Of a stretch of 64,000 bases of DNA, positions 23,053 through 34,237 are shown in pieces. The notes under the pieces are model-generated. The model made no database searches, was not told where the DNA came from, and saw only the letters and a program-made list of their open reading frames with translations. How positions within the stretch are numbered: the stretch's first letter is position 1; each line of letters begins with the position of its first letter. Origin of the DNA: Haberlea rhodopensis (lineage: Eukaryota > Streptophyta > Magnoliopsida > Lamiales > Gesneriaceae); NCBI GenBank assembly GCA_907163345.1, contig CAJQUN010000139.1, positions 992,001 through 1,056,000 on the forward strand. Reading direction: 5' to 3'. The position numbers and the translations under genes were made by a program.

Positions 23053-23799
23053 TGATGTCGGCGAGGAGGAAGATAGGGGAGGAAAGATTGTACTAGTCCA
23101 CCAGCTTTGAGGAGGCAAAACCAGCAACATCAGCAGTTGAAGTTAAACTCCACGCCTTCGATACGAGAAAGAAGAGAATTTAGGTCGGGTTCGTACTTGG
23201 ATAGGTTTTAAGAAAATGTGAAAGGTCAATTCAATTATTCTTCTTAGTCTTGTTCTGCTCATTTACTAGAGAGTGGAGATCGTCGTGTCTCGGTTTCAAT
23301 TTTGTAATCTTTGTGTTTAATACAATGAATAACCGAAATTTGGAGTCAGAAAAGTTTGTGGGCTATTTTATTCCCTGTTTAACTGGTGATTGAAGAGATC
23401 ATTTAATGGTGGAAATTTGATTGATAATCTGTTTTAGGAATTTATAAGATTGGTTTTCAGTTTGTTTAGCACTTCAGCTATTTTGTTGCATGGAATATTT
23501 TCTTTTTTCTTTTTATTTATCACCCGTTTTGTTGAATTAAAATAGAGTGGCAGCAAAATAGTGCTCTAATGGTTGCATTTGGATATCTGCAGACCAGTCT
23601 TAGAACTTGGAGAAATCTTGATAGTGAGTTACATCTATACTTCATCCTTGATGATCTTTGGGAATTTTTTCACAGAGTGGAGTGTTTATGGAGCTGGAGT
23701 TCCAATGGCTTTGAATGGAAGTGATTCTGTTGTCCAATATTATGTACCTTCTTTGTCTGGTATTCAACTGTGCATAGATCCCTCAAGCGTGGGAAAAAG
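23053..23799 (+). pseudogene. DUF789 gene fragment, copy 2, with traces of a first exon
   Basis: About 23,053-23,217 reads, with frame changes, as the start of a DUF789 protein (RREFRSGSYLDRF). The core exon at about 23,548-23,799 encodes VAFGYLQTSLRTW, LILDDLW, VYGAGVPMALNGSDSVVQ and YYVPSLSGIQLCIDP. Damage differs from copy 1: the exon acceptor AG is mutated (TTTTGTTG where copy 1 has TTTTGCAG) and an extra T shifts the frame before the VYGAG motif. Different lesions in the two copies suggest that decay continued after duplication. Confidence 0.75.
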
Positions 23800-24650
23800 G
23801 TGAGTCATTTTGTATTTGCATTTTCTGATATAGAGAAACATTGTTATTCTGATATGCACTCCTTTTTTTTTTTTTTTTATTAATTAACCTTCAGTGATGA
23901 TGGTGATGCTAATTCATGTACGACCAACTCTGCAAAATATTGATGCATATTTCCTAACATTCCATTCCCTTGCGAAACCAGTTCGAAGTACATACCCACA
24001 GGCAGTGAAAAAGATGCGTGATGGTGGCTGCAAGCTCTTGCTACCAACTTTTGGTCTCGTTTAATACAAGTTTAAGGCCTCTTTGATGTAGATTTGTCCT
24101 TTTTCTTTGTGTAATCCATTTGTCCTTTCGACCCTAGTCGACGACATTGGATGCATTTTCCTCGAATGACTCCTAATTACTGTTTCTTGTTTTTCGGATA
24201 AGAAATCTTTGGCTGTTGCCTGTTGGAAATGAGCTTCTTGTTTTCCGAGGAGATCTCTCATGTCCCATGTGATTTATCATTACAATTTGTTGACAAACAC
24301 GAGTAGATGTTTGTTAGATTTTTACTCACTATTCAATTGAACGTTTTCTCAGGTAAATAATCGTATCAAAATTTTTTGAATAAATTAAATATATTATGTA
24401 AATATATAAATTAATTTATAATTAAATGTTTGAATAGAATATAAGAATTATTGTAAAATAAAATAATAAGGAATATTTGTATAAAATAAAATTTCTTGTG
24501 TTTCGTGTTGATATCCATGTTGTTAATTAAAAATAGTTGACTTAAAATAATAAAATAAGTAAAAACACATTCAAGGGTATTTGTGTCGTTTTATGAATAA
24601 ATATAAATATGTACCATACATTATCAAGTACACCAAACACAATATTACTT
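23348..24650 (+). repeat. Copy 2 of the 1.3-kb direct duplication
   Basis: This is the counterpart of 21116-22420, in the same orientation and with the same order of landmarks. It carries the second DUF789 core exon and the AT-rich tail. An extra block at about 24,125-24,330 has no match in copy 1. Confidence 0.8.
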
Positions 24651-25999
24651 ATAATAATTTACTAATTATATACACCAAACACAATATAGTTTATCCATTA
24701 GTTTATTTATCATCTCATTATCCACTTTTTTTATCTATCCATTATTTATTCTATCTCTCATTATTCACTTTTTTATTTATCTATCTATCACCCATCATAT
24801 CACATTAACCAGACGCAGTGTTAGCATCAATCAATCCCTAATTTTGAAAATGATTGATGGTTGTGGTTTTTTGATTTTTTTTATTATTTATGTGTCAACG
24901 GAAGAGAGAGTCACGCACGCAGATATAATAATTAGAAGTTAAGGATATAATTAGAATCTTTGGGATTGCAATAAAATATAATAATGGGAATATAATAGTT
25001 ATATGCAGCTATCATCATCACCATTAGTGATACAACTTGAGGAGGAGGCCATTGTTGAGATCATGTGGGATCTTAGGTCTTGGTGAATGCTATTTTTTAT
25101 AGGGAAGTTTAGTTTGTCACTTTGAAACATTAGATTGGGGAATCTGCTTTTCAACTTTTATGCAAAAGATATTAGTAATTTACATGATCCATGTGTAAAA
25201 TAGCAGTTCAGTGAGCTTGCCTCGTTTCCCTTTTAGTTTGCTTTCATTTATTGGAAACTTTAAGCAAGCATTTTGAGTTATATATTGCAATGGGTGAATG
25301 GAGTATTTAAATGAGAGCGTAGTGGAAGATTAGAAGAGAGCACATTGTTCATCAAATCACAGTGGATTGTTCAATATCTATCGATTTAGGGACTGTCAAG
25401 AACATAGGACTAATGGGGTCGAGATGCATATGTAAGCGAAAAACTGTACAAAAATAAACTTATCTCCTTCCATAGCTATTCAAGAAAATGAATAATGCTT
25501 AGGAACTTTAATGTCTTTCTTTCAGATGTCAGGTTTCAGTCTTAGCAAATGCTGTCTCTCAAACATGTAAATTTGAATAGATGGAAATTTTAAATCAGCT
25601 TAATGTCTATCAAGTTCATAAAATACAAATTATATTTGATACCTTTCGGGTGATATGTATTAATGAAAAAGTTGAACTATCACTTATGCAGCAAATACAA
25701 GTTTAATCAGTGTTGGTCAATGTTAACAACGATGATAGTTTCTTACAGAAGCTCGGTTATGGTGTAAATGAAATTTCACTCGCTGTTTTTTGGCAAATAT
25801 AGTGTTTATCAGATTTAGAACTGAAGTGGAGAATAAGCCGAATGATTTGATTACGGGATAATCTTGTTAAATCTTCTTGGTCTTGTTGGACCTATCACCT
25901 ATGATGTTTATCTTATTCCCATATAACATGTAATAGAGTATTGGTTCTTCGAATAATTATGTCATTATTATTTGCAGCCTAGTAGCTTTGAAGACTAAA
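24651..25999. other. Gene-free stretch
   Basis: No exon, RNA gene or clear transposon was recognised between the duplication and the FKBP relic. T-rich ATTTATC/TTATCCA words occur at about 24,700-24,800. Confidence 0.45.
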
Positions 26000-27070
26000 T
26001 GTTTGGCTCAGTGTTTGAGCATACAGTGCCAGCATTGCGAGGCAAGGATTATGGCAAGACAAAGCTGCGGTATCCAGGCTTCATACAAGGTAAAGGGTCG
26101 GAAAGCATATTTTTGAACATCTCTAGTGCATCTTCATCACTTGATAGTTTCATGTTTTTGGATCTTACATAACATGCAAAAAGTGCAGGATTTTCGAGTA
26201 GGAAGTAGACCCAGTCCAAAGACGGGAGAAATCGTAGTGGTAAAGCCGTTACCCCTCCCCCATTGGGTTGAATATTTTGTAAAAAGTAGTTGTTTCAACA
26301 AAGCAGATACAAAAAAATATCTTAAAATTTTGGTCGGATGCAGTTGTTTCTACAGACCAGTTATGAAATAATCATCAAAGATCACTCTGAACGAACTAAT
26401 TTTCTGGAGAAATTCATTTGTAGATAGAGAACGCCTCCTTAACAAGATAAAAGTGCCTTCCATTCACAAACAAGATGATTGATGTGTGTTTGAATTCTAG
26501 ATTTAGTGCACTGGTAGGCTATCAAGAAGTTTTTGAAGACAAAAACATAATGGTGTATCAAATAGTGTATTTGCTGTGGTGAGTTCTGATCTTGCTCAAT
26601 GCTACAACATAAGTGCGCAAAGCATTCTGTGTGATGAATATCGTAAAGAAGTTGGTAGTGAAAACATGTTGGAATGACCTACTGAAGAATTGATGGTTTA
26701 GATGCCAATGTGGGAAGCATATATAATGGAATGAGAAACAACATATGTTTCAGCATATAAAGTTAAGGCTGCAACTATCTAGACTTATGATTGCATTAGT
26801 ATGCTTTTTGTAAAGTAGTATCATCGTTTATGTTATTTTCTTAACATTAGAGTAAATCACTAAATTGTTGGATGTAATGCAAAATTCCCCCACTAACAAA
26901 GTTTTCTGGCTTGTTAAAACCATGCACCATTCTCTCTTGATTTTGTTCAGTGTTAAGACTTTGGTGTTCACATTCTAATCCATTCTCTGTTTATCATAAA
27001 AAAAATGTGAGAGACCTGATGGTAATCTCACTGCAGGTCGATTGGGATGGGTACACTATTGGATGGATCA
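26000..27070 (+). pseudogene. Fragment of a chloroplast FKBP-type peptidyl-prolyl isomerase (FKBP19-like)
   Basis: Three consecutive exon pieces keep canonical splice sites: about 26,000-26,089 (PALRGKDYGKTKLRYPGF, donor AAG|GTAAAG), 26,189-26,239 (DFRVGSRPSPKTGEIVV, donor GTG|GTAAAG) and from 27,037 (GCAG|GTCGATTGG, VDWDGYTIG). These match the N-terminal to early FKBP-domain part of plant FKBP19-type thylakoid-lumen proteins. After VDWDGYTIG the similarity stops, and the rest of the FKBP fold, including the proline-isomerase pocket, is absent. The expected LQYK link before DFRVG is also lost. This is a truncated relic; the symbol-level identity is from memory. Confidence 0.7.
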
Positions 27071-27326
27071 ATAGCTCTTTCAATGCTTCAATGAATATAT
27101 GTACGATCATGTTTTTATTCAGTGTCCAAGAACTGTATGTGGATGTCTCCAAAGTGGCTGTCCTAACCAAATGAGTGCCTAAGATGGTAACTTAACAAGC
27201 TTGGACCCTTGATCCCCCCTATGTACCTGTGCTTCAGCTATTTATACACAGGTCGGGATTCATATTAATCGCCTGTGGAAGAGTTTATTTCCACTAATCT
27301 ACATAAAGTCTCAAGAACATAGAAAA

Positions 27327-27402
27327 TGTCAAGTAATCAAGAATTCAGTAATTGTCAAGTAATCAAGAATTCAGTAAATGTCAAGTAATCAAGAATTTAG
27401 TT
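27327..27402. repeat. 26-bp tandem repeat, about three copies
   Basis: TGTCAAGTAATCAAGAATT starts at 27327, 27353 and 27379, an exact 26-bp period with a few substitutions in the third copy. Confidence 0.9.
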
Positions 27403-27986
27403 GTTAGCGCAGCAATCACAAATACTCCAACAAGCTCACTTATCCAAACCAAAATTTCTGATGGATTCGCTTGTAATACATGCATAAATGCATGAACTAG
27501 ATTACATTGTACTTGAATCGGAATGTAACCCTTCTATTTCAAATATCTTCCAAATTTTTTTATATATTTTTTAAAGTCCAAACAATCAAACAACCAACCG
27601 AGTCCTCTAATTTTGTGTATTAAATAGAAGCCAACATATCTTCAAATACTAAATAACAAACCTCAAATTTGGACACCACACAGATATATCACTAGCAGTA
27701 TTCATGGAACTCTTGCTATAAATTATCCCCACTGCAATGAAAGAAAACATAAAAGACCCAGTATTATTTTTAAAAAAAAATCAGAAATCAAGGGAAATTG
27801 GAATTAAAAAATGTAGAAAAAATCCAGAAAAATCTCCATTACCATCGTTTTCTTGATCTTTGGCTCCATCAGAGTCTGATCTTTAAGTTTGCAACAGCTG
27901 TTGGTCAACTACATTACTTATCAAAAGCATACATACATGAGATAAACAAACCTTAGATGTCTTCAAATTTATCAATAATACTTGAA
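27403..27986. other. 3' flank of the TCP gene; no gene seen
   Basis: AT-rich DNA that probably includes the 3' untranslated region of the minus-strand TCP gene. No other feature was recognised. Confidence 0.45.
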
Positions 27987-28742
27987 TCATGTGGATCCCT
28001 GAGAATTATCCTTCGACTGATCCTGTTCTTGATGATTATTCGAATGGTTGTAATCTCCATTTTGAGCCATCTGTTGGTAAAACTGACTAAATCCATGAAG
28101 ATTTATCCCTCCAATATTTCCCTCCTGAGAGAGTCCTAGTTCTAGCCCAGGAGACTGATGAATCGAACTAATTGAGCCTGGAAACTCAAATCCCTGGAAC
28201 CCAACTTTGCTCACACAACTCGGGCTCGGATTCCCCGAATTTGAGCTCAAAACATTCGGATTGGGTAAAATCCCAGATCCAAAACTACTTAAGTAAGGCC
28301 AAATACCGACTGATCTTCCCAATAAATCTTCACTTAAAGACAAACTCCCCCTGATTCCCATCCCTGCCACAGTTTCACTCAACCTTGAATATAAAGCAGA
28401 GGAAACAGTGCTCCCCTGTTCAGAAACAGAGCAACCTGCACCTGTAATAGCCGAAGCCGGAACAGTTCCTGTCCCGGTTGCAGCAAAAATCGACGGCTCT
28501 GCCTGCTGTAACAGCCATTGAATCGTTTCACCATCAGTTTTATGGCCTAATTCTCGAGTTAACTGGAAAATCCTCGCCGCGGAAAGTGCTGGAATCCTTA
28601 TTCTTCTTCCCCTGCCTTCAACTTTCTTGTGCCTGTCTTTGTTTGAACTCCTCTTCGGGGCCAACTGCTTCTTTATTGTATCATCATCTTGCTTTTCTTT
28701 CGAGGTACTAGGTAGCCGATTCTTTGAGGATTTGTGCTCCAT
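27987..28742 (-). CDS. Class I TCP transcription factor (TCP9/TCP19-like), 251 aa
   Basis: The minus-strand ORF is intact and single-exon, with ATG at 28740-28742. Residues 1-28 are charged. The TCP domain follows at about 29-85: the basic region KRSSNKDRHKKVEGRGRRIR, then helix I (AARIFQLTRELGHKTDG) and helix II (ETIQWLLQQAEPSI), continuing into AATGTGTVPASA. The shorter basic region and the GTGTVPA stretch mark class I (PCF), nearest in my memory to TCP9/TCP19. The remainder is Ser/Gly/Gln-rich and probably disordered. Class I TCPs bind GGNCCCAC-type sites as dimers and control growth and organ development. At the position where class I members usually have Cys (PALCAARIF) this protein has Ser (TCC codon near 28,590). 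The intact frame and typical domain argue for a working gene. Confidence 0.9.
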   Translation of the reverse strand: MEHKSSKNRLPSTSKEKQDDDTIKKQLAPKRSSNKDRHKKVEGRGRRIRIPALSAARIFQLTRELGHKTDGETIQWLLQQAEPSIFAATGTGTVPASAITGAGCSVSEQGSTVSSALYSRLSETVAGMGIRGSLSLSEDLLGRSVGIWPYLSSFGSGILPNPNVLSSNSGNPSPSCVSKVGFQGFEFPGSISSIHQSPGLELGLSQEGNIGGINLHGFSQFYQQMAQNGDYNHSNNHQEQDQSKDNSQGST

Positions 28743-29564
28743 CCCTATAATTTAGAAATGGGTCCTCTTGATTGATGAAGGGGACGCGAAAGTAAAAAAA
28801 GTCTTAAGCTACACTTTCATTAGAAAACAAAAAGAAATTTACTGTGATTGAATTCTTGGAATATTATCTTTACCATGAACAGAGAGTTTCAATGATTTTC
28901 CATTGCCGCGGCATGCTATTTTTTAGCTTTATTTGTCCTAATCGAAAATCTCATAACAATGATTGAAATCTTGTGGTGTTTCGAACAAAGAAATTGCTAG
29001 TTTAATGTTGATCTTCGTCACCATCATTATGGAATATAAACCATCTTATATGCAAATATTTCACCTCAATTTGAAATCGAACATAAATATTACTTCTTTC
29101 TAAATATTCGGGTAGCATCAAATTTTTCAAAGAAAATCGACGACAAGATCATAATTTTTGATGGTAAATCTCTTGTCGAGCAAAAGGGAAATTTTGTTAG
29201 AGTCCTGATCAGTTCTGTTACCTAGTCATCAATCAAATTTTTAAATTTTACTGTGTTTTAATACGAATTTTGTGTAATTTTATGCTACCAAATTTGTAAC
29301 TTTTGCAAATTGGTTGTGTGGCTCTGGAAAGGCCGAGTGTCAAATTAGTTAACGAGGAGGGAGGCTGAGGCTGAGGCTGAGGCTTCAATCTTAAGGGAAC
29401 AAGGATTCATCATCACTCAACCTATATAAGGAATCATAATCATTTAAAAGAAACTTAAAAGGATAAAAAAAACCAAGTGTGCTTTATAACAAATGCTTTT
29501 ATTTTAATTTGACTTCAATATTCGAATCCACTCTTTATTATACAGAAATGATGACATGAAACAT
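28743..29564 (-). promoter_or_regulatory. Upstream region of the TCP gene, cut short by a transposon
   Basis: About 820 bp separate the TCP start codon from the Mutator-like element. The stretch should hold the TCP promoter and 5' leader. I could not assign a definite TATA box. A GGCTGA(G) triplet-like repeat lies at about 29,360-29,385. Confidence 0.35.
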
Positions 29565-32247
29565 GGGTTTTTTATTAAAATAATCGAAAAAAAAAATAAT
29601 TTAACAAAATATCCGAATTTTAAAATCGTTTTTAAAATGACCCAAAACGCCATCTCAAATGGCGCCTTCAGGTAAAGGCGCCATCTGAGATGGCGGCTTC
29701 CTTATCTGAAAAAAAATAATTGAAGGCGCCATCCAAGATGGCGCCTTCAGATAAAAATTAAATCGCCGCATCCTCTTCTTCTTCCTCACTTCTCATCGCC
29801 TTCTTCTTCGTACTTCTCATCGCAGATCTTTACATGTTCTTGTGCAAAAATTAAAAAAGCATCGTGATTTATCATTTCTGGAGCTTGCTTGTTCAACATT
29901 TTTGAATTTGAGGTAACATAACAACTTTGAATCGAAATTTTTGAAAGTTGTAAAATTTGAAATATGTTGTTGGTTGTTTTTAAATTTTGTTGTTTGGTAG
30001 TTTTTATTGAAAAATTAGTTATAGTTTCGAGATAATGGCAAACCGCCGGATGATTTACAAATTTTTAGTTTTTGCCGGAATTTTTTACTCCGGCACGGCT
30101 GGGCGGCTGTTCGGCGGCGGCGGCGCTCCGGCAGATGCGGCCGTGTTGTCAGCGGCAGGGGCGGGTGGTGGTTGCCATGTTGATATTTTGTTATATTGAT
30201 ATTTATTGTGTAATATTTCAGGATGGATTTACAAAGAGGACCATGACCGATTGACAGTCATCTACTATCATTGCAGTCAGGTCATCGATCTGAGGCTGTT
30301 TGGGCAGGTGATATTGATTCTACACTTCGAGGCAGAAAACCTGATAAGTATTTTTGGGATCTTTGCCCCCTCGATACTCGTGTTGCGAGTTTGTTGGACA
30401 GTTTTAGTTTTTATGGTGTTTATAGGTCTGGTAGAATTACACTTGACTTTCACCTCATCACGGCTTTAGCTGAGAGATGGCGCCGTGAAACACATACTTT
30501 CCATCTTAGATCCGGAGAGGCGACCATCACAGTGCAAGACATTGCAGTTATATGGGCATTGCCAGTAGATGGTAACGTAGTATCCGGTATTGATTATGAT
30601 AGGAGTATACCTGACTGGCAAGCATATTGCCATATGCTTTTGGGATTTATACCGGATACTGCACACTTTAAAGGTACAAAGTTATTTTTATCTGCAATAA
30701 ACAATCATTTGGTGAATAATGCTCTTACTGAGCACAGTACGGAAGAAGATGTAGTTCGTTATACTCGGGGCTGTGTGTTATTGATGTTAGGTGGAATTTT
30801 GTTTCCTGATTCGTCCGGCAATACTGTAAAGTTATTATATTTACATATGTTAGAGAATATTCATTTAGTTGGTAATTATAGTTGGGGGAGTGCCGTATTG
30901 GCATATTTGTACCGTGAGTTATACACTTCCTCGATGAGAGGGAAAAAAGTGATCGGTGGTGCATTACAGGTCGTACAGGTAAACTTTACATTAACACTTT
31001 TCAAATGTTTGAAATATTATTGTCGTCATAATAACTGATATTATTCCTGATAATATTTTAGATTTGAGCATGGTCAAGATTACCTGGTTTAACTCCTCAA
31101 CTGGGTGATGCTAGATTCGACACTGGCCCAATAATTATCAATGAGGAGAATATCTTACCTGCTGCTCCATATGGTGCAAGGTAATAATGTAATTATGTTT
31201 TGTGCTATTTTATATGTTTAAATATATTTATAGATTTTGTAATTGTGTTTTTTTCAGGTGGACATGCCATTTAAGGTTCACGAAAACAGGGAGGCATTCT
31301 GTACGTATCATTAGGGACATTCTTGATGAGCAGCCATCAACTCAAGTAAGCAGTATATTAGTTGTGTTTGTTATGAAAGTTAATAATGTTGTTTATATTA
31401 TTTTAATCCAATTTTGTATTTGTAGTTTAATTGGCAGCCATACCCTGATGAGTGTACTGAGCATCTGAGCCACCAGTTATGGACATATGCCGGCCCATTA
31501 ATTTGTTATGAAATTGTTGAGATGCACCGTCCTGATAGGGTTCTTCGTCAAGTTGGAATGCTCCAAGACATCCCTACAGATCCACAATCAAGGGATGATA
31601 AATTGCATTCTGTTGACCGAAGAGGAAGTATGAACAGGGATTGGAGTGCACATCATATTGCATACGTACAGAAATGAGAGATGTCAGGTGATTTATGTGT
31701 GGACAGACCACTATATTGTGCAGTAGTGGTTGGATATAGTGAGTGGTATGACCGAGTCACCCGCAGATATATTGGCCATCAAAGACAATTTGTACAGACC
31801 GGATACCAACATGGTGACGGCCCAGCGTGGCATCATGTGGTAAGTAAATATATTCAAACTTTGTTTTGTAGAATATGTCATATGGATTTATAGATTGAAC
31901 ATGTAATTATTGTTATTCACTTTTCAGCTTGATCAGATGCAACAATTAAGTGTTAGTTGCGACCGCTATCCTGCTGAGGGAGAATCTGTTATCACGTATA
32001 TGGAGTCGATGAGATATCATCATAGGGCAATAGCGCAGGATGTGATGCAAGTGGCTCGTGAACGACGACGACAAGATGGCGCCTTCAATTATTTTTTTTT
32101 ATCAAATAAGGAAGTCGCCATCTCATATGACGCCTTTACCTGAAGGCGCCATCTAAGATGGCGTTTTGGGTCATTTTAAAAACGATTTTAAAATTCGGAT
32201 AGTTTGTTAAATTATTTTTTTTTTCGATTATTTTAATAAAAAACCCC
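29565..32247. mobile_element. Mutator-like element carrying a plant mobile domain gene
   Basis: Terminal inverted repeats of roughly 175 bp, starting GGGTTTTTTATTAAAATA on the left and with the complement at the right end, are nearly identical over their length. They are flanked by a perfect 9-bp target duplication ATGAAACAT (29556-29564 and 32248-32256). Long TIRs plus 9 bp are the hallmarks of MULEs. The inner parts of both TIRs carry several GCCATCTNAGATGGC hairpin words. The single gene inside is a broken PMD gene. No MURA-type transposase is present, so the element would need one in trans. Confidence 0.88.
30223..32080 (+). pseudogene. Plant mobile domain (PMD, aminotransferase-like) gene, MAIN/MAIL-related, broken
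   Basis: Spliced frame: about 30223-30978, 31062-31180, 31258-31345, 31426-31839 and 31928 onward into the right TIR. Recognisable PMD wording includes DKYFWDLCPLDTRVASLL, LITALAERWRRETHTFHL, TITVQDIAVIWALPVDG, LYLHMLENIHLVGNYSWGSA and LAYLYRELY. It continues with RLPGLTPQLGDARF and a Trp-rich region (FNWQPYPDECTEHLS). Introns have canonical GT-AG ends. Three in-frame TGA codons break it: at 30244 (eighth codon), at the start of exon 2 (about 31065, where a Trp is expected) and near 31675. Host relatives MAIN and MAIL1 are needed for silencing and genome stability; PMD genes also occur inside transposons. The last codons come from the TIR itself. Confidence 0.8.
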
Positions 32248-32256
32248 ATGAAACAT

Positions 32257-32925
32257 TCTTTCACTTCACTTGATAGGCCTATCCCTTGAATTTCGACCCG
32301 TTTTTTCCCATCGATGAGTGAAATTAATTAAGCTATTGTTGGGAAAAATCATTCGGCATAGATGCAATGGCCCCAATTGATTTAGGATAGTAAGATTCAA
32401 ATATTAGAAGTTAAGTTGTGGATCTTACGTCCCTAAATCAAATATCATCACTCCAAGGTCGAATTTATGGTAATTTTGAGAGCCTTTCAGCCCTTCACTA
32501 AGTTTAACATATTTTATAAATCTGCATATTTTTCCTAGAGAAGTTTAAAAGTAGTATGCCACGACTCCATTTCAATGTACTTTCCAATAGTGAGCATCCT
32601 TCTTTGGTTTTTCTATGATAATTATTGGTGTTTCGATAGCTGTGGAAATCTATATGAAATTTCTCACATTTTTTAAAACAGATTAAATAGGAAAATAATT
32701 CTATAATTTCGATAAATAGTATTATTTAATAATGGATTACAAAAATTAAAAATATAATAAAGTATAATAAGTTGTATAAATGATAAAAGTATTAGTAGGT
32801 GGGAGTGATTATAGAATTTTGGTGGGGTGTGTATTATGTTGGCCAGCTTCAAGACATATGGGACACCCCTTTAAATCAAAGTTGTTGACATAGCATACCA
32901 TTTTAATAATCACTTTAATTCAAAG

Positions 32926-32961
<36 letters not shown>

Positions 32962-33477
32962 CTCTTCTATAAGTGTTGTGTGCATATAATTTTTTTGTAA
33001 CGTAAATTGATTGACACATCAATGGCAAATGTGATGGTAATATTTAGATTGACAGGATCATGATTGTAATTAATACTGACCTGAAATATTTGGATCACTA
33101 AGCGTAATATATAAATATGGATAAAGCATGAAAAATCAATTTTGAAAATTCCGCATGCAATCAACCTATTTTTGTGGACTTTTACTTTCTGCCTCCCATG
33201 ATTCAGCTAACAACAACCTTGTTTTCATATTTAATTTTTTTTTAAAATTGAAATGATAGAGAAGTATAATCAAAGATTGAATAGTCATTATCCCACTTCT
33301 ATTGCAAGGGATGGACCCATTCTTGACCGTGCATATGAGAATAATAGTTTTTCTTATACCACGCAAGACGTAGTGCCAGGAATCATCATTAATCCCTTTC
33401 AACTCCGTATTTTTTACCCATTTGAGCGAGTAATCGGATGGAGCTAGGTACATTATTTTTTTGAGCATACCTCCTTA
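32257..33477. other. Gene-free stretch
   Basis: No exon was recognised. A (TA)n tract of about 30 bp lies at 32,928-32,957. Otherwise the DNA is AT-rich. Confidence 0.45.
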
Positions 33478-33840
33478 GTGAAAAAAGTTATATATATATT
33501 AGACCATATATATAAGCCACTTAAAGTTACTGTTCTAATGAACAGTAACTTTCGTCCTTTTTCTTTTTTTTTTATAAATTTTTTTATTTTTTATTTCTTT
33601 TGTTTTTTCTTTTGTTTTTCTTTTATTTTTGATCATATATATATTAGATGTATTCTTCTTTTTAAAAAAAAAAATTTTATTTCTTATTTTTTTTGTTTTT
33701 CTTATTTTTTTTGTTATTTATTATTTATTATTTTTTATATATCGGATATTGTTCCTATGAACAATAAATGTCAATCTTATTTTCTTTTATTTTGTTATTT
33801 ATTATTTTTTTGTATGAGTACTGATTTGTTTGGAAAGATT
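33478..33840. repeat. T-rich low-complexity tract with a short hairpin
   Basis: Runs of TTTTC/TTTTA dominate, so the long Phe-rich ORF here is an artefact. At 33523-33552 a perfect 13-bp inverted repeat (AAAGTTACTGTTC, 4-base loop) could form a hairpin. A weaker ATTGTTC/GAACAAT pair lies near 33,750. Confidence 0.6.
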
Positions 33841-34237
33841 TGACCCTTGACCCAACTGTGCATCCTCGTCTCAATTTTTAAAATTCAAAATGTTTTCTTT
33901 TTTTTTTTAAGAAAAAAACTTGTTGATTTTTGTCAAATATGAATTGATTTTAGAGAAAACAGTGAGTTCAAAATAGGATATCGTTGTGGCAAATTTTAAT
34001 AATAAGTATATATAAAATATTTGGCATGATGGATTTGATTTGACACTTGACCCAACTGTGCATCGTTATTTCAATTTTTAAAATCCAAAATGTTTTCTTT
34101 TTTTTTTTAGAAAAAAACTTGTTGATTTTTTCAAGTATGAATTGATTTTAAAAAAACAGGGATTTCAAAATAGGATATCGTTGTGGCAAATTTTAATAAT
34201 AATTATTTATAAAATATTTGGCATGATGGATTTTTGG
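33841..34237. repeat. 200-bp direct tandem duplication
   Basis: 33841-34040 and 34041-34237 share the same order of words: TGACCCTTGACCCAACTGTG, AAAATGTTTTC, AAAAACTTGTTGATTTTT, AAAATAGGATATCGTTGTGG and AAAATATTTGGCATGATGG. The two copies differ by scattered substitutions and small indels. No coding capacity. Confidence 0.85.

Noticed and set aside
33478..33843. 121-codon Phe-rich ORF resembling a membrane protein
   Set aside because: It is a translation of a T-rich low-complexity tract with no start context or family pattern.
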